From contig NZ_CP089312.1 of assembly GCF_021545335.1 (NCBI RefSeq), positions 4,340,001 through 4,404,000 on the forward strand: 64,000 nucleotides of DNA. Direction: 5' to 3'. Position numbers and translations under genes: made by a program. This DNA is from Streptomyces sp. GQFP. Its GTDB lineage: Bacteria; Actinomycetota; Actinomycetes; Streptomycetales; Streptomycetaceae. Shown here piece after piece: positions 34,426-43,523 of this stretch; positions within the stretch are counted from its first letter, which is position 1; the number at the start of each line of letters is the position of its first letter. The notes beneath the pieces were generated by a model. It made no database searches, was not told the origin of the DNA, and saw only the letters and a program-made list of their open reading frames with translations.

Positions 34426-36897
34426 CTACTCGCGCATCCCCGCGAGCTCGACCGGCCTCGTGCGCAGGGCGAGGGCGGCGGGCAGAACCGCGGCGACGAC
34501 CGCCAGGACCGCGCTCGCGCCGATCACCGCGGCGATGGTCCCCCACGGCACGACGGGCGCCGACCAGACGTCGAGGAGTCCGAGGGCGCCCCACACGCTG
34601 AGCAGGTTGACGCCCGCCACGACGGCGCCGAGCACCGTTCCCACGGCGACCACCACCAGCGCCTCGACCCCGACCAGCCGCAGGACCTGCGGCTTGGTGG
34701 CGCCGGTGAGGCGCAGTGCCGCGAGGTCGCGCACCCGGTCGGAGGTGGCCATCACCAGGGTGTTGGCCAGGGCGATGGCCGTGTAGACGAGGGCGATGCC
34801 GAGGATCATCAGCAGGCCGAGGCGGGTGTTCTCGCTGGAGCGCGGATAGAACTTCGTCACCCACTGGTCCCGGGTGAGCACCTCGACACCGGCGGCCTTC
34901 CCGGCCGCCGCCAGCCGCGCCGCGACCGCCGGACCGTCGCCGCCCGGACGGACCTTGACGTCCACCCGGTCGACCGGGGCGCCCGAGGCGTTGCGCGGGG
35001 TGAGGTAGACGCCGTTGCTGCCGGTGCCGACTCCGATGACCGCGGCGATCCGCAGTTTCGCCTCGCGGCCGTCGCCGAGCCAGACGGTGACGTGCTGCCC
35101 GACGGTCGTGGTCAGCCACTCGTCGTTGACGACGATGCTGTCGTCGTCGAGGTCGGTGAGCCGGCCCGCCTTGACGGGCAGATCGGCGACCGCGGCGAGG
35201 TTCTTCGGGTCGAGGGCCCTGGCCGTGGACTTGACGAGCGCCGTGCCCTCTTCGAGGACGGTCACGCCGGTGGAGCGCGAGGCACTGACAGTGGTGTCCG
35301 GCACGGCCTGCGCCTGTCGCAGGAACTCCTCGGGAAGTGCCCGCCCGTCACCAGCGGTGATCACGTAGTCCGCGACGGTCTGCTTCCTGGCCTCCGTGGA
35401 CTTCGCCTCGTTGATGGTGGCGGTGGTGCCCATCAGGGACGCGGCGAGCGCGACGGTGATGATGACGGGGGCGGCGACGGCGGCCGTCCTGCGCACCCCG
35501 GCGGACGCGTTCTCCCGCGCCAGCATGCCGGTCGCACCGGGAAGCTGGGCGGGCAGCCAGGTCAGGAGACGGGTCAGCGGACCCACCACGACCGGTGCGA
35601 GCAGCGCGAACCCGACGATCAGGATCATCGGCTGGGTGAGGTACGTCTTGCGCTTGAGGAGGTTGCCTGGATCGTCGACCAGGGCCATGGTGAGCAGGCC
35701 GAGCCCGGTCAGCAGGACCGCCGCGCCGATCAGCCGACGGCTCAGGGGCATCGTCCGGCTGTCGACGGCGGAGTCCCGCAGAGCCTCGGTCGGGCCGACC
35801 CGGCCGGCTCGCCACGAGGAGGCGACCACTCCGGCGAGGGCCACGAACAGGCCGGACCAGAAGGCGGTGTGCAGCGGCCAGGTCTGGTCGCCGATCGCGA
35901 ACCAGGACGGCGCGATCCCCGCGTCGACCATCCACTCGGCGAGCCTGGGCGCACTCTCGGCGCCGAGCAGGCAGCCGGCCGCCGAGGCGAGCACACCGAT
36001 GACGGCGGCCTCCGCGAACACCATCCGCCGCACCTGCGCCGGCGTCGCACCGGCGGTGCGCAGCAGCCCGAACTCGCGCCTGCGCTGGGCCACGGCGAAG
36101 GAGAACGTCGAGGCCACCACGAACACCGAGACGAAACCGGTGATGCCGGCCGCCGTGCCGAGCAGCGCGTTGACGGAGACCAGCGCCTCCTTGTCACGGT
36201 CCGGGTCGGGGTCCGCGCGGCGCCTGTCGTCGCCGGTCAGGACGTCGAAGCCGGAGCCGACGGCGCGCTCGACGGCGGCCCGCCCCGCGTGCACGGCCAC
36301 CGCGTCGATCGCCGGGGAGATCCGGGCGGCTTCGGCGTCGTCGAAGAAGACGGCGCTCTCGAAGCCCGCGGCCGGCAACGTGCCAACGACGGTCACGGTC
36401 TCGGTGCCCCGGTCCGTGCCCGCCTTCACGCGGTCACCGACCCCGACGGCACTGTCCGAGCCGGCGGTGACGACGACCTCGCCGGGTGCGGCGGGGGCGC
36501 GTCCGTCGGAGAGCCGGTAGGGCGTGAGCGCCGCGCTCGACCACGGGTGTCCGACGGTCTCCTCGTCCATGCCGGGCACGGACACCGGGAAGGTCCGGTC
36601 CACGACGGTGCGCCCGAGGCCGGCGAGGGCGTCGGCCGTCTTCGCGGACACCGGCCGGGGGTCTGTGAGTTGCTGCGTACGTTCCCCGATGGACGTCTCC
36701 ACCCGCAGCCGGTCCGTCGTACGCACCACCACGGGCGCCGTCACGATCCGCTCGGGCCCGCGGTCCGGGGCGTTGAAAGTGGCCGCGAGGGCGAGCCCCG
36801 TGGTGGCGATCAGCCCGACACCGAGAGCGAGGGCGACGAAGGATCCGACGAACGTGACCCAGCGGGTCCGCATCCCCCTCAGTGCGAGGCTCAGCAC
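34426..36897 (-). CDS. ABC transporter permease, FtsX/MacB type
   Basis: 823 aa. The N-terminal membrane segment (RWVTFVGSFVALALGVGLI) is followed by an extracellular MacB-type domain, a first FtsX block of three to four membrane segments with QRRREFGLLRTAGATPAQV near residue 265, a second large outer domain, and a second FtsX block near the C-terminus (VRDLAALRLTGATKPQVLRLV). This double-FtsX layout is normal for actinobacterial peptide or lipid exporters and lantibiotic-type resistance pumps. Its start overlaps the ATPase stop by seven bases. Export of, or resistance to, a membrane-active product is inferred. Confidence 0.85.
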   Translation of the reverse strand: MLSLALRGMRTRWVTFVGSFVALALGVGLIATTGLALAATFNAPDRGPERIVTAPVVVRTTDRLRVETSIGERTQQLTDPRPVSAKTADALAGLGRTVVDRTFPVSVPGMDEETVGHPWSSAALTPYRLSDGRAPAAPGEVVVTAGSDSAVGVGDRVKAGTDRGTETVTVVGTLPAAGFESAVFFDDAEAARISPAIDAVAVHAGRAAVERAVGSGFDVLTGDDRRRADPDPDRDKEALVSVNALLGTAAGITGFVSVFVVASTFSFAVAQRRREFGLLRTAGATPAQVRRMVFAEAAVIGVLASAAGCLLGAESAPRLAEWMVDAGIAPSWFAIGDQTWPLHTAFWSGLFVALAGVVASSWRAGRVGPTEALRDSAVDSRTMPLSRRLIGAAVLLTGLGLLTMALVDDPGNLLKRKTYLTQPMILIVGFALLAPVVVGPLTRLLTWLPAQLPGATGMLARENASAGVRRTAAVAAPVIITVALAASLMGTTATINEAKSTEARKQTVADYVITAGDGRALPEEFLRQAQAVPDTTVSASRSTGVTVLEEGTALVKSTARALDPKNLAAVADLPVKAGRLTDLDDDSIVVNDEWLTTTVGQHVTVWLGDGREAKLRIAAVIGVGTGSNGVYLTPRNASGAPVDRVDVKVRPGGDGPAVAARLAAAGKAAGVEVLTRDQWVTKFYPRSSENTRLGLLMILGIALVYTAIALANTLVMATSDRVRDLAALRLTGATKPQVLRLVGVEALVVVAVGTVLGAVVAGVNLLSVWGALGLLDVWSAPVVPWGTIAAVIGASAVLAVVAAVLPAALALRTRPVELAGMRE

Positions 36898-37625
36898 GGG
36901 ACCGCCGCCAGACCGGTCATGTGCGCGGCGACCTGCTCAGCGGACGGGGCGAGGAGTTCGCCCTGGACGCGGCCGTCGGTCAGGAACAGCACCCGGTCCG
37001 CGTACGAGGCGGCGACCGGGTCGTGCGTCACCATGATGACGGTCTGCCCGTTGTCCACCATCGAGCGCAGCAGCGCGAGGACCTCACGGCTGGTGGTGGA
37101 GTCCAGGGCGCCGGTCGGCTCGTCGCCGAAGAGCACCTCGGGGCGGGTGACCAGGGCGCGGGCGAGGGCCACCCGCTGCTGCTGGCCGCCGGACATCTCG
37201 CTGGGCCGGTGCCCGGCCCGATCGCGCAGTCCCACCTGCCCCAGTACGTCGAGGACCTCGGACCTCTTGGGCCTGCGTCCCGCGAGCCGCAGGGGGAGCG
37301 CCACGTTCTGTTCGGCGGTGAGCGAGGGCAGCAGGTTGAAGGCCTGGAAGACGAAACCGATGCGCTTGCGGCGCAGCAGGGTCAGCTTGGTCTCGCTGAG
37401 TTTCGTCAGGTCGGTCTCGCCCAGGAGCACCTGGCCGCTCGTGGGCCGGTCGAGCCCCGCGGTGCACTGCAACAAGGTCGACTTGCCGGAGCCGGACGGC
37501 CCCATGATGGCGGTGAAGGTACCCCGGGGAATGTCCAGGCTCACCGCGTCGAGCGCAGTGACCGCGCTGTCGTTCCTGCCATAGGACCGGGTGACCGAAC
37601 GGAGCCGGACAGCTGCTTGATTCAT
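36891..37625 (-). CDS. ABC transporter ATP-binding protein
   Basis: 244 aa from the ATG at 37625; a GTG at 37634 is an alternative. Walker A GPSGSGKST near residue 40, Q-loop FVFQAFNLLP, signature MSGGQQQR, Walker B VLFGDEPTGALD, and switch His in MVTHDP. It belongs to the MacB/LolD branch that powers FtsX-type permeases, and the overlapping permease gene downstream is its partner. It is divergent from the thioesterase gene, with 257 bases between starts that should hold both promoters. Confidence 0.93.
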   Translation of the reverse strand: MNQAAVRLRSVTRSYGRNDSAVTALDAVSLDIPRGTFTAIMGPSGSGKSTLLQCTAGLDRPTSGQVLLGETDLTKLSETKLTLLRRKRIGFVFQAFNLLPSLTAEQNVALPLRLAGRRPKRSEVLDVLGQVGLRDRAGHRPSEMSGGQQQRVALARALVTRPEVLFGDEPTGALDSTTSREVLALLRSMVDNGQTVIMVTHDPVAASYADRVLFLTDGRVQGELLAPSAEQVAAHMTGLAAVPC

Positions 37626-37882
37626 GGTGTCCACTCAATAGGGCGCGCGCTTCCGACACATCGGAGCGGAGCGGAGTCTTGTCGGTGGAGGTAGCTCCAC
37701 CCTGCACAGCACCCTTGCCGCTCCGGGCCCGTAGCGGCGGCCGATCCGGCGGCAGGAACCTGCGGTTACAGCGTCCTGCCCGCCTTTCCCGTCCCACGGC
37801 GGCGCCCGGCGGCGGATCATCACGGATACGTACGCGGAAACGATCACGACGGGTACGTACGAGACGACGAGGACGGGTTGGC

Positions 37883-38635
37883 ATGACGGTCATGGACACC
37901 GGCAGGGCGGGCAAGTGGTTCCGGCGGTACCCGGCGGCGGCCGGAGTTCCCCGGCTGCGGCTCGTGGGTTTTCCGCACGCCGGCGGCACCGCGACGCTCT
38001 TCCACGGCTGGGCGGGGCGGCTGCCCGGCGACGTGGAGCTGCTGGCCACGCAGTACCCGGGCCGGCAGGAGCGGTTCGCGGAGCCGTGCGTGGAGTCGAT
38101 GGCGGAGCTGGCCGACCGGATCACCGACGCCCTGGAGCCCGAACTGGGCACGCCCCTGGTGCTGTTCGGGCACAGCCTCGGCTCCGCCGTCGCCTACGAG
38201 GTGGCCCGGCGCCTGGACGAGCGGCACGGCGTCGTGCCCGCACGGGTGGTGGTCTCGGGCCGCGGCGCCCCGCACACGGAGCGCGGCGGCACCCTGCACC
38301 TCCTGGACGACGACCGGTTGATCGCCTCGGCCCGACGGCTCGGCGACCTGAGCTCCTCGGTCTACGACGACCCGGACCTCAGGCCGCTGCTGCTGCCCTC
38401 GCTGCGTGGGGACTTCCGCCTGATCGAGGCCTACCGGCCCACCGAACCCGTCGCGCTGCGAGCCCCGATCACGGCGGTGGGCGGTGCCGACGACCCGGGC
38501 TGCACCGTCCCCGAGCTGATGTCGTGGTCCCGGCTGACTACCGCGGGGTTCGAACAGCGGATCTTTCCTGGGGACCATTTCTATCTGGTCCCAGCGGAGG
38601 CCGAGCTGGTGGCGTTCCTGGCCGGGCGTCTGTGA
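37883..38635 (+). CDS. Type II thioesterase (editing enzyme of peptide/polyketide synthases)
   Basis: The ATG at 37883 has GAGGACG before it; the longer open frame upstream is Arg-rich and unlikely. 250 aa, usual length. LVGFPHAGG near residue 25 starts the alpha/beta-hydrolase core; the nucleophile motif GHSLGSA is near 96, the acid is in VGGADDPG and the catalytic His in FPGDHFYL. Such enzymes remove wrong acyl groups from carrier domains. With the phosphopantetheinyl transferase it points to a non-ribosomal peptide or polyketide pathway, although no synthase is in view. The end overlaps the convergent DedA gene by 98 bases. Confidence 0.9.
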   Translation: MTVMDTGRAGKWFRRYPAAAGVPRLRLVGFPHAGGTATLFHGWAGRLPGDVELLATQYPGRQERFAEPCVESMAELADRITDALEPELGTPLVLFGHSLGSAVAYEVARRLDERHGVVPARVVVSGRGAPHTERGGTLHLLDDDRLIASARRLGDLSSSVYDDPDLRPLLLPSLRGDFRLIEAYRPTEPVALRAPITAVGGADDPGCTVPELMSWSRLTTAGFEQRIFPGDHFYLVPAEAELVAFLAGRL

Positions 38636-39263
38636 CCCGGCCGCCGCGGCCCGTGCCACCGTCACCGCGTTTGCGCGCGGAGAGCAGCAACGGCAGCGAG
38701 GTGGTCAGCAGCAGCACGACGGACGCCACCGCGAGCACCCCCGACCCGCCCCACTTCTGCCAGGAACTCCCGGCGAGCAGGCCCGTTCCCACACAGGCGG
38801 GCGCCCACAGCAGGGCGGCGAGGAGGGACCAGCCCAGATACGGGGCCCAGGGCACCCGCACCGTGCCGCACAGGACGGGGACCAGGCTGCGCAGACCCCC
38901 GTTGAACCGGCCGAGCAGCACCGCCCGGCCGTAGTACGTGCCCACCGTGCTCAGCGCGGCCCCATAACTGCGCGAGCGGGTCATCCGCTCGGGCAGGGAC
39001 GCGGAGATCCGTGCGCCCCAGCGCCGGCCGACGGCGTGGCCGAGCACATTGCCCGCGACCGCGCCGAGCACCGCCACCGTGAACGCGCCCACCACCGGCA
39101 GGACCCCACGGTTGGCGAGCACACCGCTCGCCACCAGTACGGTCTGGGAAGGAAACAGCATGCCGACCACCGGCAACACCGGCTCCACGGTGGGCAGGAG
39201 AAAGACCACGACCAGCATCAGCCACACGGGTGCGACCGCCAACACGGCCCCCAGCCAGGACAT
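38538..39263 (-). CDS. DedA family membrane protein
   Basis: A GGAGGGA eight bases before the ATG at 39263 fixes the start; 241 aa. Five to six hydrophobic segments, with the DedA blocks VVGMLFPSQTVLVASG, GAVAGNVLGHAVGRRWG, YGRAVLLGRFNGGLRSLVP (the conserved R-F-x-x-x-R-x-x-x-P pattern, here with Asn-Gly) and GWSLLAALLWA. These proteins move or flip lipid carriers such as undecaprenyl phosphate or phospholipids. The last 33 residues are charged, Pro/Arg-rich and lie antisense to the thioesterase end. It is divergent from the sensor kinase with 200 bases between starts. Confidence 0.83.
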   Translation of the reverse strand: MSWLGAVLAVAPVWLMLVVVFLLPTVEPVLPVVGMLFPSQTVLVASGVLANRGVLPVVGAFTVAVLGAVAGNVLGHAVGRRWGARISASLPERMTRSRSYGAALSTVGTYYGRAVLLGRFNGGLRSLVPVLCGTVRVPWAPYLGWSLLAALLWAPACVGTGLLAGSSWQKWGGSGVLAVASVVLLLTTSLPLLLSARKRGDGGTGRGGRVTDARPGTPPARPPLGPDRNGPQERSAVRTPR

Positions 39264-39462
39264 CGGAGTCCCTCCGCTCTCGTACGGTCGCGGCACCCGC
39301 CTCCCGGACCGGAGCGGGCCGGTGTCCGCTGCCGCCATCACATCGCGCGGGGCCCGCCCGGCACATTGCAGCTGGCGGGCGTCCTTCGGGGCAGCAAGTA
39401 CCCGTGCCAAAGGTGGAGTTGGGTGGGTGGTCCGGGCGGTGCGCACCTCGTACGGTGCCCCC

Positions 39463-40755
39463 ATGCAATCCCCGAACCTCTGGCAGGCACTCCAGGAGCG
39501 CCGCTATCTCCGTACCGGCTGGCCGTGGCGAGTCGCGGCATATCTGCTGACCAGCGTGGTGCTGGGCGCGGCCACGATGGTGTGCCTGGTGGGTCTCGCG
39601 GTCACCGGCGGCATCCTGGCCGTAGTGCTCATAGGGGTGCCCCTGCTCCTGACCCTGGCCCTCACCGGCATCCCGGTGGCCGCCATGGAACGGCGCCGGC
39701 TGCGGCTGGTCGACCCGGCCGTGCCGCTGGCGAGCGGGCACCGCAACCCCGAGCGCACCGGCCTTTCGTCCTGGCTGCGGACCCGGTTCCTGGAGCGGCA
39801 GACCTGGCGGGAGCTGGGCTACACCCTGCTGTTCGCCTTCGTGCTGTGGCCGCTGGAGGCGCTCGTCGTGGGGTCGGTCCTCGCGGTCTGCGGAGGGCTC
39901 CTCGCCACCCCCCTGGTCATGGCCACCGCGGGTGGCGGCGAGGAGGCGCGGGTCATCAAGTTATGGATCGTGCACTCCTACCCCGGGGCGTTCGCCGCGG
40001 CCCTCGCCGGACTCCTGTTGCTGCCCCTGCTCGCCTATCCCCTGAGCGTGTTCGCGGCCGGCCGGGCCGTCGTCACCCGGCAGCTGCTCGATGTCCCGGA
40101 CGGCCGGGACGACGTACGCGTCCAGGAGTTGAGCCGCTCCCGGATGCGGCTGGTGAACGCCTTCGAGGCGGAGCGCCGTCGTATCGAACGCGATCTGCAC
40201 GACGGCGCTCAACAACGCCTCGTCGCCCTGTCCATGACGCTGGGTCTGGCCCGCCTCGAAGCACCCGGCGAGCCGCTCGGTGGCGTCCTCGCGAAGGCGC
40301 ACGAGGAGGCCAAGGAGGCACTCGTCGAGATCCGCGAGCTGATCCGCGGCATCCACCCCCAGATCCTCACCGACCGGGGCCTGGTGGCCGCGCTCGAGGA
40401 CATCGCGGACCGCTCCGCCGTCCCCGTCGACGTCCGGCTCGACCTGCCGGGCCGGCCGCACGAGGCGATCGAGTCCGCCGTGTACTTCGCGGTCTGCGAG
40501 GCCCTCGCCAACGTGGCGAAGCACAGCCGCGCCACCCGGGCGTCGGTGACCGGCGGCGCCGAGGGGGGCCGGCTCGTCGTGGAGGTGCGGGACAACGGCG
40601 TGGGCAGCGCGGACACCCTGGGCGGAACGGGGCTGGTGGGCGTCGCCGATCGCCTCTCGGTGTTCGGCGGCCACCTGCTAATGTCCTCACCGCCCGGCGG
40701 TCCCACGGTTTTCCGCCTACAGGTCCCCTGTTCACCGGATCAATCGAGGAACTGA
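39463..40755 (+). CDS. NarL-type sensor histidine kinase
   Basis: The ATG at 39463 is the first in frame that gives a normal membrane N-terminus; 430 aa. Residues about 20-185 form a four-segment membrane sensor domain. The dimerisation and phospho-acceptor box ERDLHDGAQQRLVAL is near residue 245, followed by HATPase motifs CEALANVAKHS, VEVRDNGVG and GTGLVGVADRLS. Its stop and the response-regulator ATG share TGATG, so the pair is coupled. By family and place it probably senses envelope stress or a membrane-active compound and may control the nearby ABC exporter; that link is inferred. Confidence 0.92.
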   Translation: MQSPNLWQALQERRYLRTGWPWRVAAYLLTSVVLGAATMVCLVGLAVTGGILAVVLIGVPLLLTLALTGIPVAAMERRRLRLVDPAVPLASGHRNPERTGLSSWLRTRFLERQTWRELGYTLLFAFVLWPLEALVVGSVLAVCGGLLATPLVMATAGGGEEARVIKLWIVHSYPGAFAAALAGLLLLPLLAYPLSVFAAGRAVVTRQLLDVPDGRDDVRVQELSRSRMRLVNAFEAERRRIERDLHDGAQQRLVALSMTLGLARLEAPGEPLGGVLAKAHEEAKEALVEIRELIRGIHPQILTDRGLVAALEDIADRSAVPVDVRLDLPGRPHEAIESAVYFAVCEALANVAKHSRATRASVTGGAEGGRLVVEVRDNGVGSADTLGGTGLVGVADRLSVFGGHLLMSSPPGGPTVFRLQVPCSPDQSRN

Positions 40756-41399
40756 TGTTACGCATCGTGCTGGCCGAGGACAGTGTGCTGCTGCGGGAGG
40801 GCCTCGTCGGTCTGCTGCAGCGCTTCGGGCACGAGGTGGTGGCGGGAGTGGGCACCGCGGCCGAACTGACCGAGGCCGTCGCCGAGCACGACCCGGACAT
40901 CGTCGTCACCGATGTGCGTATGCCGCCCGGATTCTCCGACGAGGGCCTGCGGGCCGCGCTCGCCCTGCGCGAGCGGCTGCCTAAGCTGCCCATCCTGGTG
41001 CTGAGCCAGTACGTCCAGCGCGCCTACGCCGAGGACCTGCTCGACTCCTCGGACGGGACCAGCGTCGGCTATCTGCTCAAGGAACGGATCGGCAACGTCG
41101 AGGAGTTCGTCGACGCGCTGCAACGCGTCGCCGAGGGCGCGACCGTGGTGGACCCCGAGGTCGTACGCCAGTTGCTCAGGCACCGCCGCGACCCGCTCGC
41201 CAAACTGACGGCCCGTGAGCAGGAGGTCCTCGCCCTCATGGCTGAGGGCCGGTCCAACGCGTCCGTGGCCGAGGCGCTCACCGTCAGCGAGGGCACGGTC
41301 AGCAAGCACTTCGGCTCCATCCTGACCAAACTCGACCTGTCCCTGTCGGACTCGACGAACCGCCGGGTCCTCGCGGTGCTGGCGTACCTCCGGGGATGA
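40755..41399 (+). CDS. NarL-type response regulator
   Basis: 214 aa. The receiver domain has AEDSVLLREG at the N-terminus, phospho-acceptor Asp in VVTDVRMPP near residue 54, Ser in VLSQYV and Lys in YLLKERI. The C-terminal LuxR-type helix-turn-helix has LTAREQEVLALMAEG and VAEALTVSEGTVSKHFGSIL. The start at 40755 overlaps the kinase stop by one base. It is the cognate partner of the kinase and the transcription output of the pair. Confidence 0.94.
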   Translation: MLRIVLAEDSVLLREGLVGLLQRFGHEVVAGVGTAAELTEAVAEHDPDIVVTDVRMPPGFSDEGLRAALALRERLPKLPILVLSQYVQRAYAEDLLDSSDGTSVGYLLKERIGNVEEFVDALQRVAEGATVVDPEVVRQLLRHRRDPLAKLTAREQEVLALMAEGRSNASVAEALTVSEGTVSKHFGSILTKLDLSLSDSTNRRVLAVLAYLRG

Positions 41400-41452
41400 C
41401 ACACGCGCCGAAGGCCGCCGCTCCCGCCCACCGCGCACAAGGCTGCTGAAGC

Positions 41453-42446
41453 TCAGGAGGCGAGCCACCCGCGCTGGGTGGCCAGCGCCCCCAACTGGAA
41501 GCGGCTGCGCGCCCCGAGCCTCTGCATCAGCTCCGCGGTGATCCGTCGGCTGGTACGCACGGACACCCCCAGCTTGCGGGCGATGACCTCGTCGGTCAGG
41601 CCGGCCGCGAGCAGCCCGAGCATCGCGCTCTCCTGATCGCGCAGTGCGCCGTCCCGCTCCCTGCCACGCTCCTGCCCGAACCGCGTCGCCTGCTGCCAGA
41701 TCTGCTCGAACAGCGCCTGAAGAGCGGTGACCGGGCCTGGCCCCGACAGCAACAGGGCACCCTGTTCCGGGGCGTTGGGGTCGAGCGGCACCAGCGCCGT
41801 GCGCCGGTCCCAGATGATCATCCGGAGCGGGAGGTACGGCACTGTCCTGACCTGTCCGCCCTGCTCACCGAAGCCAATGCGCGTACGCGCTCGTGGGGCG
41901 GTCGTTGCGGATGCTGTCCAGATAGACGTACTTGATCCGTGCGGACCGCTCCAGCAGCAGCAGATCCAGCGACCGCGCGATCTGCAAGGCGCCCCCGGGC
42001 TGCGCCCCGCCGGGCACGAACATCTCGATCTCCTCCAGGCATTCCCGCCCAGCCCTCTCGACGCAAGATTGCACCGCGTCCATTCCCCTGAGCACTTCCA
42101 CCGCCCCCGAAGCGGCGCTGCGCTCACCCTCCCGATATTCAGCGACAAGCCGCGCAACCGCAATCTTGCTCTGGGAAATATTCTGCTGGAGTTTGAGCAG
42201 TTCCATCTCCTGGGACTGAATGAGCGCCCTGAGTCCGAGTTCGGGATCCACCGGGCGCGCACTCCCGCGGTTCTCCCGCGAAGCACGCACCAAGGAGAGA
42301 TCCACGAGCTCGTCCAGGGCGCCACAGGCCCGGTCGACCGTCCAACCGAGCTGCTCCGCGAGCGCCTGCGTCGGCACGCTCGGCTCCTTCAGCAACATAC
42401 GGTACGCACATTCGGCATCGGACCCCAAACCGATTTCGCTGAGCAC
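41453..42446 (-). pseudogene. LuxR-type regulator with TrmB-like N-terminus, frameshifted
   Basis: The likely start is the GTG at 42446 (AGGGGG six bases before); the frame encodes a winged-helix N-terminus (SVPTQALAEQLGWTVDRA), a coiled segment (ELLKLQQNISQSKIAVARL) and part of a ligand-type domain up to SAYAHWLR, then stops at 41865. The protein resumes in another frame as GEQGGQVRTVPYLPLRM, ending with a LuxR helix-turn-helix (GLTDEVIARKLGVSVRTSRR). One extra G near 41866-41870 explains the break. The rejoined protein would have about 331 residues, normal for these Streptomyces regulators, which often sit beside small secreted peptides. It is divergent from such a peptide gene. Confidence 0.8.
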
Positions 42447-42520
42447 ACGTTCCCCCTGACATCGACTTTCCCAGGAGCGTACCGACCACGCCTTTTGGCG
42501 AATTTTCGCAAGGATTTCTC

Positions 42521-42537
42521 CCCCGGAAAATCCCCGG
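42521..42537. promoter_or_regulatory. Candidate operator: CCCCGG direct repeat
   Basis: Two CCCCGG hexamers spaced five bases apart (11-bp period, same helix face) around an AT-rich AAAAT, in the 176-base gap between the LuxR-type gene and the secreted peptide gene. Position and spacing suit a dimer binding site. It is a suggestion only, because short G/C repeats arise easily in this genome. Confidence 0.25.
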
Positions 42538-42622
42538 AGAACAACAGCGAAAGTGGCCACTCGTAAGGTTTGCCCCAGCTCGAACGAGCGATGACGCGGC
42601 ATAACGAGGGAGAAACTTTCAC

Positions 42623-42835
42623 ATGTACAAGAAGAGCGCTTTCTTTGCGGTAGTCGCCGGCGTGGCCTACGCGAACGTGATGCTGCTCGCCGGCCCGGCC
42701 AGCGCCTCCGGCGACGGCGACCTGCCCTGGACCGGCTCCCCGACCTCCGTGGCCTCGACCCTCGCGAGCCTCGCCACCGCGTCGGACACGGACCCGGTCA
42801 CCAGCCCGGACGAAGACCTCCCTTGGACCCGCTGA
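42623..42835 (+). CDS. Small secreted peptide with duplicated D-x-D-LPWT motif
   Basis: GAGGGAG lies nine to ten bases before the ATG; 70 aa. Residues 1-28 are a signal peptide (MYKKSAFFAVVAGVAYANV, then GPASA as cleavage site). The mature 42 residues are acidic and carry the same short motif at both ends: DGDLPWTG just after cleavage and DEDLPWTR at the C-terminus, joined by a Ser/Thr/Ala-rich spacer. There is no Cys and no known bacteriocin leader. The gene is divergent from the (now broken) LuxR-type regulator, the layout of a regulator and its signal peptide. Pheromone or signal function is inferred from layout. Confidence 0.7.
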   Translation: MYKKSAFFAVVAGVAYANVMLLAGPASASGDGDLPWTGSPTSVASTLASLATASDTDPVTSPDEDLPWTR

Positions 42836-42974
42836 CCCCCACCAGTTCTCTCCGATGGAATCGGCTTTGTCACACCGTGAACCGCCTTGCGGGCAGCGGT
42901 ATCGGAGATGGGCCGGTGGAGCCCCCTCATGGAACGTCCACGCCCCGGAACCGTCGGCGAAGGTCTCCGCCGAT

Positions 42975-43053
42975 GATCCTCTCCGGCTGGTTACCGGCCA
43001 CCACCGACGAGATCCCGCACGTCGACGGGGGACTCCACGCGGTCATGCCGTAA
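42975..43053 (+). pseudogene. Possible C-terminal remnant of a short-chain dehydrogenase
   Basis: The frame ending at 43051-43053 reads SGWLPATTDEIPHVDGGLHAVMP, close to the usual ending of short-chain dehydrogenases and enoyl reductases (xGWxTG...xHVDGGxHAV). Nothing upstream in any frame gives a Rossmann motif. The stretch is short, so the match could be chance. Confidence 0.35.
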
Positions 43054-43124
43054 GGGCCATTGACCCTGCCCCAGAGCAGACTCCTCCGTCTCATTCGCCG
43101 TCACCGGGCCTGCTCGGCCGGGTA

Positions 43125-43523
43125 ACGGCGAATGACCCCGAGGGTCTTGACCAGGCCGTCGACCGAGCGGGTGGACACCCGTGCACGTAGGGCCTCCATG
43201 ATGACGGCGTAGAGTCGACACCTGGTCGATGCGGTGGCGCCGTTCCAGCAGGCTGGGGAAGGAACTGCCGCTGCGCAGTCTCGGGATGGCCAGGTCCAGG
43301 CCGCCGGCCTGGGGTGGCGAGGATCTTGTCGCGATGGCCGTTGCGGTAGCCAGTGCGGTCCATGGTGTGCTCGTTCCAGTGCGCACCGATCCGACCGCTG
43401 AGCTCGGCTCGGCTCGATCAGCTCCTGCAGCATGCGCTCGGCGACGTTGCGGACAAGCTCGATCCCGTCCGCGGTGCGTAGTGACTCCAGCAGGCGTTGT
43501 AGGTCAGACTGGGACAAGGCCAT
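43125..43523 (-). mobile_element. IS256-family transposase remnant
   Basis: The start at 43523 gives SQSDLQRLLESLRTADG, ERMLQELIE, the N-terminus of mutator-type transposases. The protein then hops between frames: YRNGHRDKILAT in one, LDLAIPRLRSGSSFPSLLERR in a second, and YAVIMEALRARVSTRSVDGLVKTLG back in the first. At least three indels are needed. It ends near 43130, before the first catalytic Asp, so more than half of the gene and the right end of the element are missing. No terminal inverted repeats were found. Confidence 0.8.

Noticed and set aside
41453..42325. Two separate overlapping regulator genes on the minus strand
   Set aside because: The two frames carry the consecutive halves of one known protein layout, and the first part of the 290-residue frame is a non-protein-like shadow of the other.
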